DNA from: Verrucomicrobiales bacterium
Lineage (GTDB): Bacteria > Verrucomicrobiota > Verrucomicrobiia > Limisphaerales > JAYPXF01
NCBI GenBank assembly: GCA_002715965.1
Contig: PBAL01000010.1
Location: forward strand, 1 to 64,000
DNA: 64,000 bases
Direction: 5' to 3'
The first letter of the stretch is position 1, and each line of letters starts with the position of its first letter. Below, piece after piece: positions 18,374 to 27,440 of the stretch. A model generated the notes under the pieces. That model was not told where the DNA came from, did no database searches, and was given only the letters and a program-made list of their open reading frames with translations. Position numbers and translations under genes: made by a program.

Positions 18374-18443
18374 ATCGTTGCTTCCAGTGGACGGAAATCC
18401 TAACGGACGATGCTGGAAAAACCATTCCGGATTGAACGGCGCC

Positions 18444-19787
18444 CTATCGAACCGCCTTAACCTTCCCCTCCCATTTCACCAAGCGTGATTTGAGTTTCTT
18501 GGCGGTCTTGGGCTGCTTGCTGAGAAGGTTTTTTTCCTCAGCTGGATCCGTGGAAAGATCGAACAGCCATTCCTCTTCCTGGCCGCCTTCGATCTTGTAG
18601 ACATACTTCATCGCGTCATCGCGGATGGCACGCCAGGTACGATCGCCCCGCCGCGCGCGCCAGTAGAAGGTCCGGGCGGTATTGTCCCTTCCGTCCTGCA
18701 CGTGCTTGAGAATGTCGATGCCGCTGAGCTTGCGATCCTTGCGCTTCTTCGCGCCGGCGACGCGGAGAAACGAGGCGGTAAGATCCATGAGTGTGCCGGG
18801 TTGGCGGGATACCGTTCCCGCCTTCAATCGTCCCGGCCAGCGCGCGATCACCGGAACGCGCAATCCGCCTTCCATCAACCCGCCCTTCCAACCGCTGAAT
18901 GGAAGATTGCGACCGGGCTTCATGGCGCCGTGATCGCTGGCGAAAACCACCAGCGTATTCCCGCGGATGCCGGCATCGTCGATGGACTTGAGAATGCGTC
19001 CGACCGATCGATCCATGTCTTCCAGCATCTCCACGTATTTCTCGCGCGTGCCGATCATGAACGTTTCCTTGGGATGCATCTTGCCGGTGTCGTCCTTCGG
19101 CCCCTGAAACGGGAAGTGCGGCGTGCTGAACGGCACGTAGAGGAAGAACGGCTTTTTCGAATTGCGCTTTACGAAATCAACGGCGTCGTCCGTGATCAAG
19201 TGCGTCATGTAGCCCTTCCGCTTGATCGGCTTGCGGCCGCCGATGAAGACATCGAGTGGCGAAAGTTCCGTGTGGGTGAAGTAATCCACATTGCCACCGA
19301 GAAACCCGACGAATTCATCGAAGCCCTGATCCAGTGGGCTGAACTTGCTTTCGTAGCCGAGATGCCATTTGCCGAAGACGCCGTTGTGGTAGCCCGCCTG
19401 TTTCAACGCAGGAGCCAGGATCGCTTCGTTCGCCGGCAAACCGAGATCGCTGTTATCGGCCAGCCGAATCGCGTCGTCGTAGCGGCCGACGTTGCCGGTG
19501 CCGATGGCGCATTCGAGACCGCCGACGTATTGCGGATAGCGTCCGGTGAGGAAGGCCGTCCGTGCGGGCGTGCACTCCGCGCCATTCGAATACATCTGCG
19601 TGAAGCGGATTCCGTCCTGAGCCAGCTTGTCGAGCACGGGCGTCTTTGCATCGGGCGCACCGTAGCAACCAATGTCGCCATATCCCATGTCGTCCACGAG
19701 CATGAACACGATGTTGGGAGGCGCAGCCACCAATCCGGAGAAGTTCGAGACGGCGAGCGGCAAGAGGGAGAGGAGCAGCTTCTTCAT
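18444..19787 (-). CDS. Secreted sulfatase
   Basis: A 447-residue exported arylsulfatase-family enzyme that would hydrolyse sulfate esters, possibly of algal or animal polysaccharides. A signal peptide (MKKLLLSLLPLAV) precedes NIVFMLVDDMGYGDIGCYGA with the metal-binding Asp pair. The formylglycine motif is CTPAR in NGAECTPARTAFLTGRYP; GKWHLG and FASDHGAM carry further active-site residues. Start chosen at 19787 because this places the signal peptide at the N-terminus. The cytochrome/DUF1553 gene lies 71 bases downstream on the same strand, a pairing frequent in this phylum. No sulfatase-maturing enzyme is in the window. Confidence 0.9.
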   Translation of the reverse strand: MKKLLLSLLPLAVSNFSGLVAAPPNIVFMLVDDMGYGDIGCYGAPDAKTPVLDKLAQDGIRFTQMYSNGAECTPARTAFLTGRYPQYVGGLECAIGTGNVGRYDDAIRLADNSDLGLPANEAILAPALKQAGYHNGVFGKWHLGYESKFSPLDQGFDEFVGFLGGNVDYFTHTELSPLDVFIGGRKPIKRKGYMTHLITDDAVDFVKRNSKKPFFLYVPFSTPHFPFQGPKDDTGKMHPKETFMIGTREKYVEMLEDMDRSVGRILKSIDDAGIRGNTLVVFASDHGAMKPGRNLPFSGWKGGLMEGGLRVPVIARWPGRLKAGTVSRQPGTLMDLTASFLRVAGAKKRKDRKLSGIDILKHVQDGRDNTARTFYWRARRGDRTWRAIRDDAMKYVYKIEGGQEEEWLFDLSTDPAEEKNLLSKQPKTAKKLKSRLVKWEGKVKAVR

Positions 19788-19856
19788 GTGATGCACGCAG
19801 TGTCGTGACGCGCGGGGAACTTGAACAGTTTTTTTGAGGGACCGGAATTCGGCTAC

Positions 19857-20043
19857 GTGATTAAAAGTGGTGGCAATAGCAAGAGATGCATCAACTGAAA
19901 CCGTATGTCTTCTCCCTCACCCTCAATCCCTCTTCCGCTGGGAGAGCGGCGGGGTGAGGGAGAACGCATCGAAAACCGTTTGATCTGAGTTCTCTCAAAC
20001 TCGCATGCTTATAGTGTAATTCTTAGCGGCCACCACTCCTAAC
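19857..20043. repeat. MITE-like element, copy 1
   Basis: The left end GTGATTAAAAGTGGTGGCAA (19857-19876) is identical to the left end of the element at 42193. The right end near 20028-20043 (GGCCACCACTCCTAA) matches the inverse of the left end imperfectly. Inside, ATGCATCAACTGAAACCG and the following bases to about 19918 match, as reverse complement, the interior of the 42193 copy. This copy is roughly twice as long because it holds a second palindrome (19910-19964). It fills most of the gap between the sulfatase and DUF58 genes. Confidence 0.6.
19910..19964. repeat. REP-like palindrome nested in the MITE-like element
   Basis: TTCTCCCTCACCC (19910-19922) is perfectly complementary to GGGTGAGGGAGAA (19952-19964), a 13-bp stem, with a smaller palindrome CTTCCGCTGGGAGAG in the loop. 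Palindromes of this composition (CCCTCACCC/GGGTGAGGG) are common dispersed repeats in many GC-rich bacterial genomes. Confidence 0.6.
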
Positions 20044-20074
20044 GCACACGGCATTCGGTGCACCGCTGAGATCG

Positions 20075-20968
20075 TCAGAGCGTGGAGAGGCGTTTCGTCA
20101 GGAAACGAGCGAGTGCTTCGGCGTAAGGTTGATCGGTGATCATTGGGACGAGATCAATCCGATGCCGGTGGCAACCCTTGGTCAGCTCATCTTGAAACTG
20201 ATCGCGCTTCTGGAGGTAGGCATTGCGAAACGCGACCGGATCGATCTGGTGAATGTCTCCGTCGACTTCGAGGGATTCGAACTGGGTCCACTCTTTGAAC
20301 GGAAACTCCAACTCATCGCGGTCCATCACCTGGAAAACAATGATTTCGTGTTTCGCATGTCGGAACTGAGCCAGCGCATTGACCAGTGCGCGAATCTCTC
20401 CGTAGCAATCCGAGATGATGATGATCAAACCGCGACGTTGAAGACGCGGCGCAATCTTGCGGAAGGCCGAACCCAGATCCGTTTCACCACCCACGACCGA
20501 ATTGTGCAGTTCATCAAGAATCACTTTCAGATGGGCGATGCTGGAACGCGCGGGGATGTATCGGCGTAGTTCCGTGTCGAACGTAGCCAATCCAACCGCG
20601 TCCCGTTGCTGCATCATCAGATAGGCCAATGCGGCGGCCAGGTGAACAGCGTATTGGGCCTTGGTGAAGGTCTTCCCATATTCCATCGAACCGCTGAGAT
20701 CCAACAACAAGGTGGCACGCAGGTTGGTTTCCTCATCGTATTCGCGAACGTAAAAGCGGTCGGTCTTCCCGTAGACCTTCCAATCCAAACGCCGAATTTC
20801 ATCCCCCTGCACGTAGGGTCGGTGCTGCGCAAACTCCACACTGAATCCCTTGTGGGGTGACTTGTGCATGCCGGAGATGAATCCCTCCACCACGAGCCGC
20901 GCGACCATCTGAAGATTGGAGACCTTCTTCAGGTCGTCGGGCGTCAGGAAGTCAGCAACATAGGACAT
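20075..20968 (-). CDS. DUF58 protein with vWA-like domain
   Basis: A 297-residue protein of the DUF58 family, which lies next to MoxR ATPases in most bacteria. The family signature is visible as HKGFSVEFAQHRPYVQGDEI and RRLDWKVYGKTDRFYVREYD, followed by a von Willebrand A-like MIDAS motif LLLDLSGSM that would bind a divalent metal. There is no transmembrane segment, so it should be cytoplasmic. It starts 32 bases downstream of the MoxR gene and probably acts as that chaperone-like ATPase's partner. The usual further genes (BatA/BatB, transglutaminase) are absent. Confidence 0.85.
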   Translation of the reverse strand: MSYVADFLTPDDLKKVSNLQMVARLVVEGFISGMHKSPHKGFSVEFAQHRPYVQGDEIRRLDWKVYGKTDRFYVREYDEETNLRATLLLDLSGSMEYGKTFTKAQYAVHLAAALAYLMMQQRDAVGLATFDTELRRYIPARSSIAHLKVILDELHNSVVGGETDLGSAFRKIAPRLQRRGLIIIISDCYGEIRALVNALAQFRHAKHEIIVFQVMDRDELEFPFKEWTQFESLEVDGDIHQIDPVAFRNAYLQKRDQFQDELTKGCHRHRIDLVPMITDQPYAEALARFLTKRLSTL

Positions 20969-21000
20969 GGGTCAGTCCGCATCTGTGCGCGCGATCGAGA

Positions 21001-22341
21001 TCACAAAACACTCTTCACATTCCCACGGGGCGTCTCCTCAAGAATTTTGTCGACGATTTCGTCCACCTTGATGCCTTCGGCTTCGGCATTGAAGGTAGGC
21101 AGCACGCGATGGCGCAACACGGGTTTTGCCAGTGCTTCAATATCGTCGATGGCCACATGGTAACGTCCTCGCAGAACCGCTCGAACTTTCCCTCCGAGAA
21201 TCAACTGCTGGCAGGCTCGTGGTCCGGGACCCCACGCGATCCACTCACGTGCAATACCGCTGGCATCTGTATCGGCGGGACGCGATCGACGCACGAGATC
21301 CAAGACAAAGTCCGTGACGTGATCGGGCACGGGAACCTTGCGGATCATTTCCTGCGCAGCCATCACCTCGTCGCCGGCGATCACCGGATCGATGTCCGCT
21401 GAATACGCGCTGGTGGTCCGGCGAATAATTTCCCGTTCTTCTTCTTTCGACGGGTAATCCACCCGCACATGGAACATGAAACGGTCCTTCTGTGCTTCGG
21501 GCAGGGGATAGGTGCCTTCCTGTTCGACCGGGTTCTGCGTCGCGAGCACGAAGAACGGTTCGTCGAGCTGATACGTTCGTCCGCCAACCGTGATCGAATG
21601 TTCCTGCATTGCTTCGAGCAGGGCGGCCTGGGTCTTTGGCGGCGAGCGGTTGATTTCGTCCGCGAGAATCATCTGCGCGAACAGGGGACCCTTGAGGAAA
21701 GACAGGTTGCGTTGCCCGGTGGCCGGATCTTCCTGGATCACATCCGTGCCCGTGATGTCAGCAGGCATCAGGTCGGGTGTGAACTGCACGCGCCGAAACG
21801 ACAGCGCGAGTGCCTCCGAGAGACTCTTTACCATGAAGGTCTTGGCCAGGCCCGGCACGCCTTCGAGGAGGCAGTGGCTTCGAGCGAAGATCGCGATCAA
21901 CAACTGCTCCATGACCTCGTCCTGACCGACGATCAACTTACCGACTTCCGCGGTGATTCGCTGATAGGAGTCACAGAGTTTTTCCGCGATCTCCACATCT
22001 TGTTCGCTCGCACCGGATGGGATGGGTCGTCGCGGCTTGATCGGAGTCGGTTTATTTCTCTTCTTGGGCTTGGGCTTGACCGGCGTCGGTGGCGGTTTGG
22101 TCGGAACATCGCCGATTGTCGTCTTGGGCCGCATCGGATCCGAGGGGGGCGGATCCGGAAGCACGGCGGTCAGTGGCCGCTCAGGTTCCACCTCGGGAAT
22201 GGTCTCACTGATCATCAGTTCACTCAGGGGAGGAACCAGATTGATCTTACCGCAATGAGGACACTGGATTTCACTGCTCGCGACCTCCGCATCAATGGTC
22301 AGCGTGGCTTCGCAAAGGGCACATGTGACGGTGAATTCCAT
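21001..22341 (-). CDS. MoxR-family AAA+ ATPase with N-terminal zinc ribbon
   Basis: A 446-residue protein. Residues 1-35 form a zinc ribbon (CALC and CPHC pairs), followed by a Pro/Lys-rich linker to about residue 110. Then comes a complete MoxR AAA+ module: Walker [11 protein letters not shown], Walker [21 protein letters not shown], sensor [21 protein letters not shown] and the arginine-rich lid. MoxR proteins assist maturation of vWA-containing or metal-containing complexes; the DUF58 gene directly downstream is the expected partner. The fused ribbon is not part of the standard MoxR fold and may recruit a substrate. The same kind of ribbon recurs in several other genes of this window. Confidence 0.88.
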   Translation of the reverse strand: MEFTVTCALCEATLTIDAEVASSEIQCPHCGKINLVPPLSELMISETIPEVEPERPLTAVLPDPPPSDPMRPKTTIGDVPTKPPPTPVKPKPKKRNKPTPIKPRRPIPSGASEQDVEIAEKLCDSYQRITAEVGKLIVGQDEVMEQLLIAIFARSHCLLEGVPGLAKTFMVKSLSEALALSFRRVQFTPDLMPADITGTDVIQEDPATGQRNLSFLKGPLFAQMILADEINRSPPKTQAALLEAMQEHSITVGGRTYQLDEPFFVLATQNPVEQEGTYPLPEAQKDRFMFHVRVDYPSKEEEREIIRRTTSAYSADIDPVIAGDEVMAAQEMIRKVPVPDHVTDFVLDLVRRSRPADTDASGIAREWIAWGPGPRACQQLILGGKVRAVLRGRYHVAIDDIEALAKPVLRHRVLPTFNAEAEGIKVDEIVDKILEETPRGNVKSVL

Positions 22342-22450
22342 TCGTGTGACGGGTTCGGTCGGAAGACTGCGTGTTTGGGGTGGAATTGGAAATCCCTTTT
22401 ATGCTGTAGGAATTGAGTCATCGCCATCCAGTTGCGGTGAGAATTCCCGG

Positions 22451-22558
22451 ATTGTGCCCGGGTCTCCTGACCCGCGCAGCCGATCGACCGAAGGTCTCCC
22501 CACAATTATAGAGACCTTCGGTCGAGGGAGTGGAGCGGTCAGGAGACGCACTCCACAA
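22451..22558. repeat. Nested palindromic repeat element, copy 1
   Basis: The gap 22342-22662 holds a nested inverted repeat. The inner arms CGACCGAAGGTCTC (22485-22498) and GAGACCTTCGGTCG (22511-22524) form a perfect 14-bp stem with a 12-base loop. The outer arms GTCTCCTGACC (22462-22472) and GGTCAGGAGAC (22537-22547) are also perfectly complementary. The string GACCGAAGGTCTCCCCA recurs at 59248-59264. No T-tract follows, so this is better seen as a dispersed repeat than a terminator. Confidence 0.6.
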
Positions 22559-22662
22559 CGGAGGAACACATGTGACACGTTTGTGATTGCGTAGTTTTCG
22601 AAGGAATCCGACCTACATTCCGACTTTGCAACATCGGCCGCTTCGCTAGGTTTCCCACAGCC

Positions 22663-24078
22663 ATGAACAAACAACTCACACCTCGTCGTGACTTCCTGAA
22701 GAAATCTGCTGCCGCAACTTTCGGATTTTCCGTCCTGCCATCCTATCTTGCCACGGGCAAGCCTGCGGATGGAAAGGTGCCACCGAGCAAGCGGGTCAAT
22801 CTTGGTTGCGTGGGCGTGGGCGGGCGCGCATCGGGTGTCATTCCGAGCGTGTGTGCGGGAGGCAAAGCCGCGCCGGTCGCGTTCTGTGATGTGGATTTCA
22901 ACGCGCGGCGCGTGGAGAAGAATCTTGAGCGTTTTCCCGGCGTGAAGCAATACCAGGACTTCCGCGTGATGCTTGAGAAGTCCGGCAAAGACATCGATGC
23001 CGTCACGGTGGTCACGCCCGATCACACGCACTTCCCCGCAGCGATTCTGGCAATGTCCATGGGCAAGCACGTCTACGTCGAAAAGCCGTTGACGCATTCC
23101 TACGCGGAAGCGGACATGTTGATGAAGGCGGAGAAGCGGTTCGGAGTGGTGACGCAAATGGGCAACCAAGGCCACACCTCCGGAGGATCGGCGCAATTTG
23201 AAGCGCTGCTCAAGGCCGGCGCGTTGAAGAACATCGACAAGGTGGACGCGTGGAAGACGGCCGGTCTTTGGTTCATGAGAGCCGATCAACGCATCTCCAA
23301 GTACCCCCCAAAAGAAAAGAAACCGGATACGCTTGATTGGGATCTCTGGTGCGGGCCCGCGGAGATGAAACCCTTCAGCAGCAAGTATCATCCCTTCAAC
23401 TGGCGGGCGTTTTATCTCTACGGCAACGGCATGCTGGGCGATTGGGGCGCGCACATCATCGACTTTGTGCACGACTTCCTGAAGCTCGGCCAACCTACTC
23501 ATCTTTCGCCCCTGCTGATGGATGACGCAAACGATGTGATCTTTCCGCTCAGCTCACATCTGGTGATGCACTTTCCCGACCGTGGCAAGAACCGGCCCGC
23601 CTTGGAACTCACCTGGCGCGATGGCGCGAATTGTCATCCGACCGTTCCGGAGCAGTTCCACACCAGGCAGAAGGACGGCACCCTCAAGGCGCCCAAGATG
23701 GGCGGTGCGGGCACGGTGATTTATAGGGCGGACCGAAAGTTTGCGCTGACCCGCGCATCGCATTCCAGCAAGTCATCGATCATACCGACGGACGCTGGGG
23801 AGAAGTACAGAGACGCGTTGAACACGCCGAACCCGAAGTACAACCACTCTACTTCATTCACGGCGGCCTGCATGGGCGAAGACAAGACGCGTTCGCCGTT
23901 CAGCATTGCCGGTGATCTGACCAAGACATTGATGCTGGGTGTGATCTGTCAGTATCTGAATGAGGAACTCGATTTCGATCGCAAGAGCGAACAGTTCGTT
24001 GGCAACAAACGCGCCAACGCATTGCTCGAAGGTCCGCCTCCGCGCAAGGGCTGGGAAGAGTTCTACAGAATGTTCTGA
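22663..24078 (+). CDS. Gfo/Idh/MocA oxidoreductase, Tat-exported
   Basis: A 471-residue protein whose N-terminus RRDFLKKSAAATFGFSVLPS is a twin-arginine signal, so it is likely folded with NAD(P) in the cytoplasm and exported. The Rossmann core follows (VNLGCVGVGGRASGVIPSVC), with EKPLTHSYAEADML containing the usual catalytic-region EKP motif and WRAFYLYGNGMLGDWGAHII in the C-terminal sheet domain. Exported Gfo/Idh proteins of this type abound in planctomycetes and verrucomicrobia and are usually tied to sugar or glycoside oxidation. An SDR gene follows after two bases, suggesting linked redox chemistry. Confidence 0.88.
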   Translation: MNKQLTPRRDFLKKSAAATFGFSVLPSYLATGKPADGKVPPSKRVNLGCVGVGGRASGVIPSVCAGGKAAPVAFCDVDFNARRVEKNLERFPGVKQYQDFRVMLEKSGKDIDAVTVVTPDHTHFPAAILAMSMGKHVYVEKPLTHSYAEADMLMKAEKRFGVVTQMGNQGHTSGGSAQFEALLKAGALKNIDKVDAWKTAGLWFMRADQRISKYPPKEKKPDTLDWDLWCGPAEMKPFSSKYHPFNWRAFYLYGNGMLGDWGAHIIDFVHDFLKLGQPTHLSPLLMDDANDVIFPLSSHLVMHFPDRGKNRPALELTWRDGANCHPTVPEQFHTRQKDGTLKAPKMGGAGTVIYRADRKFALTRASHSSKSSIIPTDAGEKYRDALNTPNPKYNHSTSFTAACMGEDKTRSPFSIAGDLTKTLMLGVICQYLNEELDFDRKSEQFVGNKRANALLEGPPPRKGWEEFYRMF

Positions 24079-24080
24079 TC

Positions 24081-24800
24081 GTGCCGATCGAACTCAAGGG
24101 CAGAACCGCAATTGTCACCGGCGCAAGTCGTGGCATTGGCCGGGCAACGGCAATTGCACTTGCGCAGGCAGGAGTAAACCTTGGCCTGGTCGCACGTGAT
24201 GAGTCAGCGCTACAACAGCTTCATGACGAAGTCGCGTCGCACGGAATCCATGTGGCCACGGCGAAGTATGATTTCAGTTCCGGCGATGGCATTGCGAATC
24301 TTGCTGAAGCACTGGTGACCGAACTGGGATCGATCGATGGACTCGTCAACAACGCCGGGACGTTCTTGGAGTGCGACCTCGCAGATTTGTCCGAAGACGA
24401 ATTGAAACACGTCTTACAGGTCAACCTCGTGTCGCCGTTCATGCTGACGCGGGAACTGCTTCCTCAACTGCGCGAATCCCATGGACGCGTCATCAACGTG
24501 GTCAGCACCTCCGCGTTGCAGGGTTATGCGCAACAGTCGGCTTATTGTGCGAGCAAGGCGGGCTTGCTGGGAATGATGCGCGCGTTGGCAATCGAGGAGA
24601 AACCGAACGGGATTCGCATCAACAACCTGTGTCCGGGCGGTGTGGATACGGACTTCATCAACAACACCAAGCTGGGCGAACGATTGGCGGGTCAGGTGAT
24701 GATCGCACCGGAGGACATTGGCGAGATGGTGGTCTTTCTGATGCAACAACCGGACAACATCGATGTGTCCGAGATGACGATCCGAAGGTTTACGAAGTAG
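24081..24800 (+). CDS. SDR-family oxidoreductase
   Basis: A 239-residue short-chain dehydrogenase starting at a GTG two bases after the upstream stop codon, so translation is probably coupled. The cofactor loop is TGASRGIGRATAIALAQAG, NNAGTF follows, the serine lies in VVSTSALQG, and the catalytic pair is in YCASKAG. It ends DVSEMTIRRFTK. The fold is close to FabG-like 3-oxoacyl reductases and many sugar dehydrogenases, so the substrate is not certain. Its pairing with the Tat-type Gfo/Idh gene suggests a sugar or polyol pathway. Confidence 0.82.
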   Translation: MPIELKGRTAIVTGASRGIGRATAIALAQAGVNLGLVARDESALQQLHDEVASHGIHVATAKYDFSSGDGIANLAEALVTELGSIDGLVNNAGTFLECDLADLSEDELKHVLQVNLVSPFMLTRELLPQLRESHGRVINVVSTSALQGYAQQSAYCASKAGLLGMMRALAIEEKPNGIRINNLCPGGVDTDFINNTKLGERLAGQVMIAPEDIGEMVVFLMQQPDNIDVSEMTIRRFTK

Positions 24801-24834
24801 CGGAAAGAGGCCCAAAGGGCCGAACCCATATTCA

Positions 24835-24863
24835 ACCCAGACTGACCAACGGGGGGTCTGGGT
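24835..24863. other. Hairpin downstream of the SDR gene
   Basis: ACCCAGAC (24835-24842) pairs with GTCTGGGT (24856-24863) around a 13-base loop in the convergent gap between the SDR gene and the leftward zinc-ribbon gene. There is no clear T-tract on either side. It could be a weak transcript end for both genes or a dispersed palindrome. Confidence 0.35.
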
Positions 24864-24939
24864 GTAGGTTGTCCACGAGACGGAGGCCTGAAGGACCGAT
24901 CCATAAACGAGTCACTCGACGATCGTATCGATCAGCCTT

Positions 24940-25380
24940 TCAGCCCTCAGCTTCTTCGCCGGTATTGAGGTCTTCCTTCTTGAGGTAGAGCGTCTGCTGG
25001 GTTTCCTCCGTGACCATCGGCGTGACCGGCATGGGTTTGCCCGTGATCTTGGCCTCGAGCAGCTTGTTCGCGAATTCCGTCTTGTCGTCCTGGCAACCCG
25101 AGCACTTCAGCTCCATCGGCATCTGCATCTTCTTGGGCTGACAATCGATCTTGAACTTCAATCCGCACTGGCAGGTGATCTTCAAGGCGATCAGCGCTTC
25201 GCCGTGCGGATTTTCATCCGTCATGATGGGGACCGTCTGGGAGACGAGCAGCGCATTCGCTGCAGCCGAGCCATTTGCATCACAGCTCGGACATTTCACC
25301 CCCTGAGGGACTTTGCCGTTTTCGAGTTCGATGTCGAAACGGTAAGGCGTGCTGCATTTGCAGATGATTTTGAATTCCAT
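24940..25380 (-). CDS. Protein with two tandem zinc ribbons
   Basis: A 146-residue cytoplasmic protein made of two related ribbons. The first runs from IICKCSTPYRFDIELENGK to KCPSC and AANALL; the second from ITCQCGLKFKIDC to KCSGC and FANKLL. Each has a CxC pair, a short FxI/V-D strand, a Pro, a CxxC pair and a closing helix ending in AN..L. The frameshifted gene at 3361 carries one copy of the same module. The tail (MPVTPMVTEETQQTLYLKKE) is acidic and probably flexible. The start at 25380 places the first ribbon at the N-terminus. Function unknown. Confidence 0.7.
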   Translation of the reverse strand: MEFKIICKCSTPYRFDIELENGKVPQGVKCPSCDANGSAAANALLVSQTVPIMTDENPHGEALIALKITCQCGLKFKIDCQPKKMQMPMELKCSGCQDDKTEFANKLLEAKITGKPMPVTPMVTEETQQTLYLKKEDLNTGEEAEG

Positions 25381-25522
25381 ATGCCAGCGACGAGCACTAC
25401 CCCACACCGGTGTTCGTCAAACAATATCGGGGACGGGAAGACAATCGGCGATTCAGAGAGTCAAATCAAAGAAATTCTCTATCAGGGAATCCCTGAGTTG
25501 GCTTCCGGACGAGGCAGCGCCA

Positions 25523-27349
25523 TCACGCCACTTCGAACTTCTCAAAACTCTCATCGATAGAGGCCGTGCTCTGGATGCGGGCGAGTCTGGCATAAAGACC
25601 ATTCTGTTCGAGTAGTTCATCGTGCGTGCCGCGTTCCAGAATCTCTCCATGCCGCAGGACAAGTATCTGATTGGCGTTGCGAATCGTTGAGAGCCGGTGT
25701 GCGATCACGAAACTTGTCCGCCCGGACATCAACCGCTCAAGCGCTTCCTGGATCAACCGTTCCGTCGCGGTATCAACTGAAGCCGTGGCTTCATCAAGAA
25801 TGAGGATCGGCGCATCTTTCAACAACGCACGCGCGATGCTGACACGTTGCTTCTCACCAACGCTCAGCTTCACTCCACGTTCCCCGATTTTCAAATCATA
25901 CCCATCAGGCAGACTTTCAATGAAGTGATGACAGTTGGCGGCCGTGGCTGCAGAGATGAGGTCTTGCTGCGAAGCATCGAGCCGGCCGTAGAGAATGTTT
26001 TCACGGATGGTCCCGTTGAAAAGGAACGGCTCCTGGGCGACGATCGCGATCTGATCGCGCAACACGGGAAGTGGTACATCAGAAACTTCCCGGTCATCGA
26101 TGGTGATGCTTCCCGACGTCGCCTCGTAGAAGGCGGGCAACAGATTGACGAGGGTGGATTTTCCAGCGCCAGTCGGGCCCACGAGTGCCACCATCTCGCC
26201 GGGCTTCACCTTCAAATCAATTCCGCTCAATACGGTTCGCTCATCGTTGTACTGAAAGTTGACCCCCCGATAATTCACGCGTCCGGTCACACACCAGCTT
26301 TCGTCGCCTGGTTTCATCTTCGTGCCCCGCCGTTCCTCCGCACTGTCCGTGATGTCAAACACCCGTTCGCCTGCTGCACGTGCAGACTGGAGCATCTGGT
26401 TCAGGCCGTGCAGGCGCGCGACGGGTTCGTAGAAGAGGTTGAGGTAGAAGATAAAGGCCACGAGCTCACCAATCGACATTGTCTCGTTCAATACCTGCGA
26501 ACCACCCACCCAGATCACCAGCGCGATGCCGATCGAATTCAGGAAGGCCATGCCCGGAGAGTAGTTGGCCCATGCGCGCATCACCTTCAAGGTGCCTTGA
26601 CGAAGATTCTCGGCACGGCCGGCGAAGCGATCATCTTCGTAGTTTTCCCGACCGAATGACTTCACCTGGCGCACGCCTTGCAGGTTGTCCATCAGCAGCG
26701 CGTTCATTGCGCTGGTGGCCTCCCGCATCGTACGATATCGCTTGTGCGCAGTCAGCGTGTACCAAAGCGCACCGCCAATCAGGAACGGCAATGGGATCAA
26801 TGCCACGAGGGCGAGTTTGACGTTCATCATAAATAGGATGGCCATCACACCGATGACGCTGAGGATCGCGACGCTTCCCTGTTCCGTTCCATCGATGAGA
26901 ACGCGTTCGACGGAATTCACGTCTTCAATCACCCGCGTCATGAGGTCGCCCGATGATCGCTGATCAAACCAGTTTACCGGCAGGCGTTGCAGGTGCGCGT
27001 AGACGTCTTTCCGGAGGTCAAAGATGACCTTCTGTTCCAGCTCGTTGTTGATGCGGATGCGGATGCTGTTGAACAGTTCCCGGAATAGAAAGGCGGCAAT
27101 CAGGATGCCCATTACCGGCAGCAACAACTCTTCCTGCTTCTTGCCGATCACGTCGTCGATCACGAACTGAGTGAGCTTCGGATACGTGAAGGCAAAACTG
27201 AGTGACAACAGGGCGCAACCAACCGTACCGAATGCCATCCATCGGTAGGGCAGCAGATACTTGCTCACTCGACACACAACTTCCCATGTCGTTCTCGGCT
27301 TTGCCTGGAACGTGGGGTCGGTATGCGCGCCAAATGCGGGGTTAGCCAT
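25523..27349 (-). CDS. ABC exporter, MsbA/lipid-type half-transporter
   Basis: A 608-residue fusion of a six-helix type IV exporter membrane domain (about 30-330) with an ATPase domain. The ATPase shows Walker A GPTGAGKST, Q-loop AQEPFLFNGTIREN, a signature variant LSVGEKQRVSIARAL, Walker B ILILDEATASVD and H-loop IAHRLSTI. It should work as a homodimer. The membrane domain has the pattern FDQRSSGDLMTRVIEDVNSV typical of MsbA-like lipid or drug exporters; the substrate is not determinable. It stands alone, with a short gap to the zinc-ribbon gene downstream. Confidence 0.9.
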   Translation of the reverse strand: MANPAFGAHTDPTFQAKPRTTWEVVCRVSKYLLPYRWMAFGTVGCALLSLSFAFTYPKLTQFVIDDVIGKKQEELLLPVMGILIAAFLFRELFNSIRIRINNELEQKVIFDLRKDVYAHLQRLPVNWFDQRSSGDLMTRVIEDVNSVERVLIDGTEQGSVAILSVIGVMAILFMMNVKLALVALIPLPFLIGGALWYTLTAHKRYRTMREATSAMNALLMDNLQGVRQVKSFGRENYEDDRFAGRAENLRQGTLKVMRAWANYSPGMAFLNSIGIALVIWVGGSQVLNETMSIGELVAFIFYLNLFYEPVARLHGLNQMLQSARAAGERVFDITDSAEERRGTKMKPGDESWCVTGRVNYRGVNFQYNDERTVLSGIDLKVKPGEMVALVGPTGAGKSTLVNLLPAFYEATSGSITIDDREVSDVPLPVLRDQIAIVAQEPFLFNGTIRENILYGRLDASQQDLISAATAANCHHFIESLPDGYDLKIGERGVKLSVGEKQRVSIARALLKDAPILILDEATASVDTATERLIQEALERLMSGRTSFVIAHRLSTIRNANQILVLRHGEILERGTHDELLEQNGLYARLARIQSTASIDESFEKFEVA

Positions 27350-27440
27350 GTCGGTTTTCGATTCGTCGAATTACGAAGGACGAACGGGCGGCAAAGATTT
27401 GGGCAGAAAGGGGATTTGGCAAGTGGGATTGGGGTGCAGA

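Noticed and set aside
18702-19808. A 368-codon plus-strand reading frame
   Set aside because: It lies entirely opposite the sulfatase gene, whose motifs and signal peptide are intact; the translation shows no domain.
22399-23502. A 367-codon minus-strand reading frame
   Set aside because: It is the antisense of the Gfo/Idh gene, has no start context and reads through a palindromic repeat.
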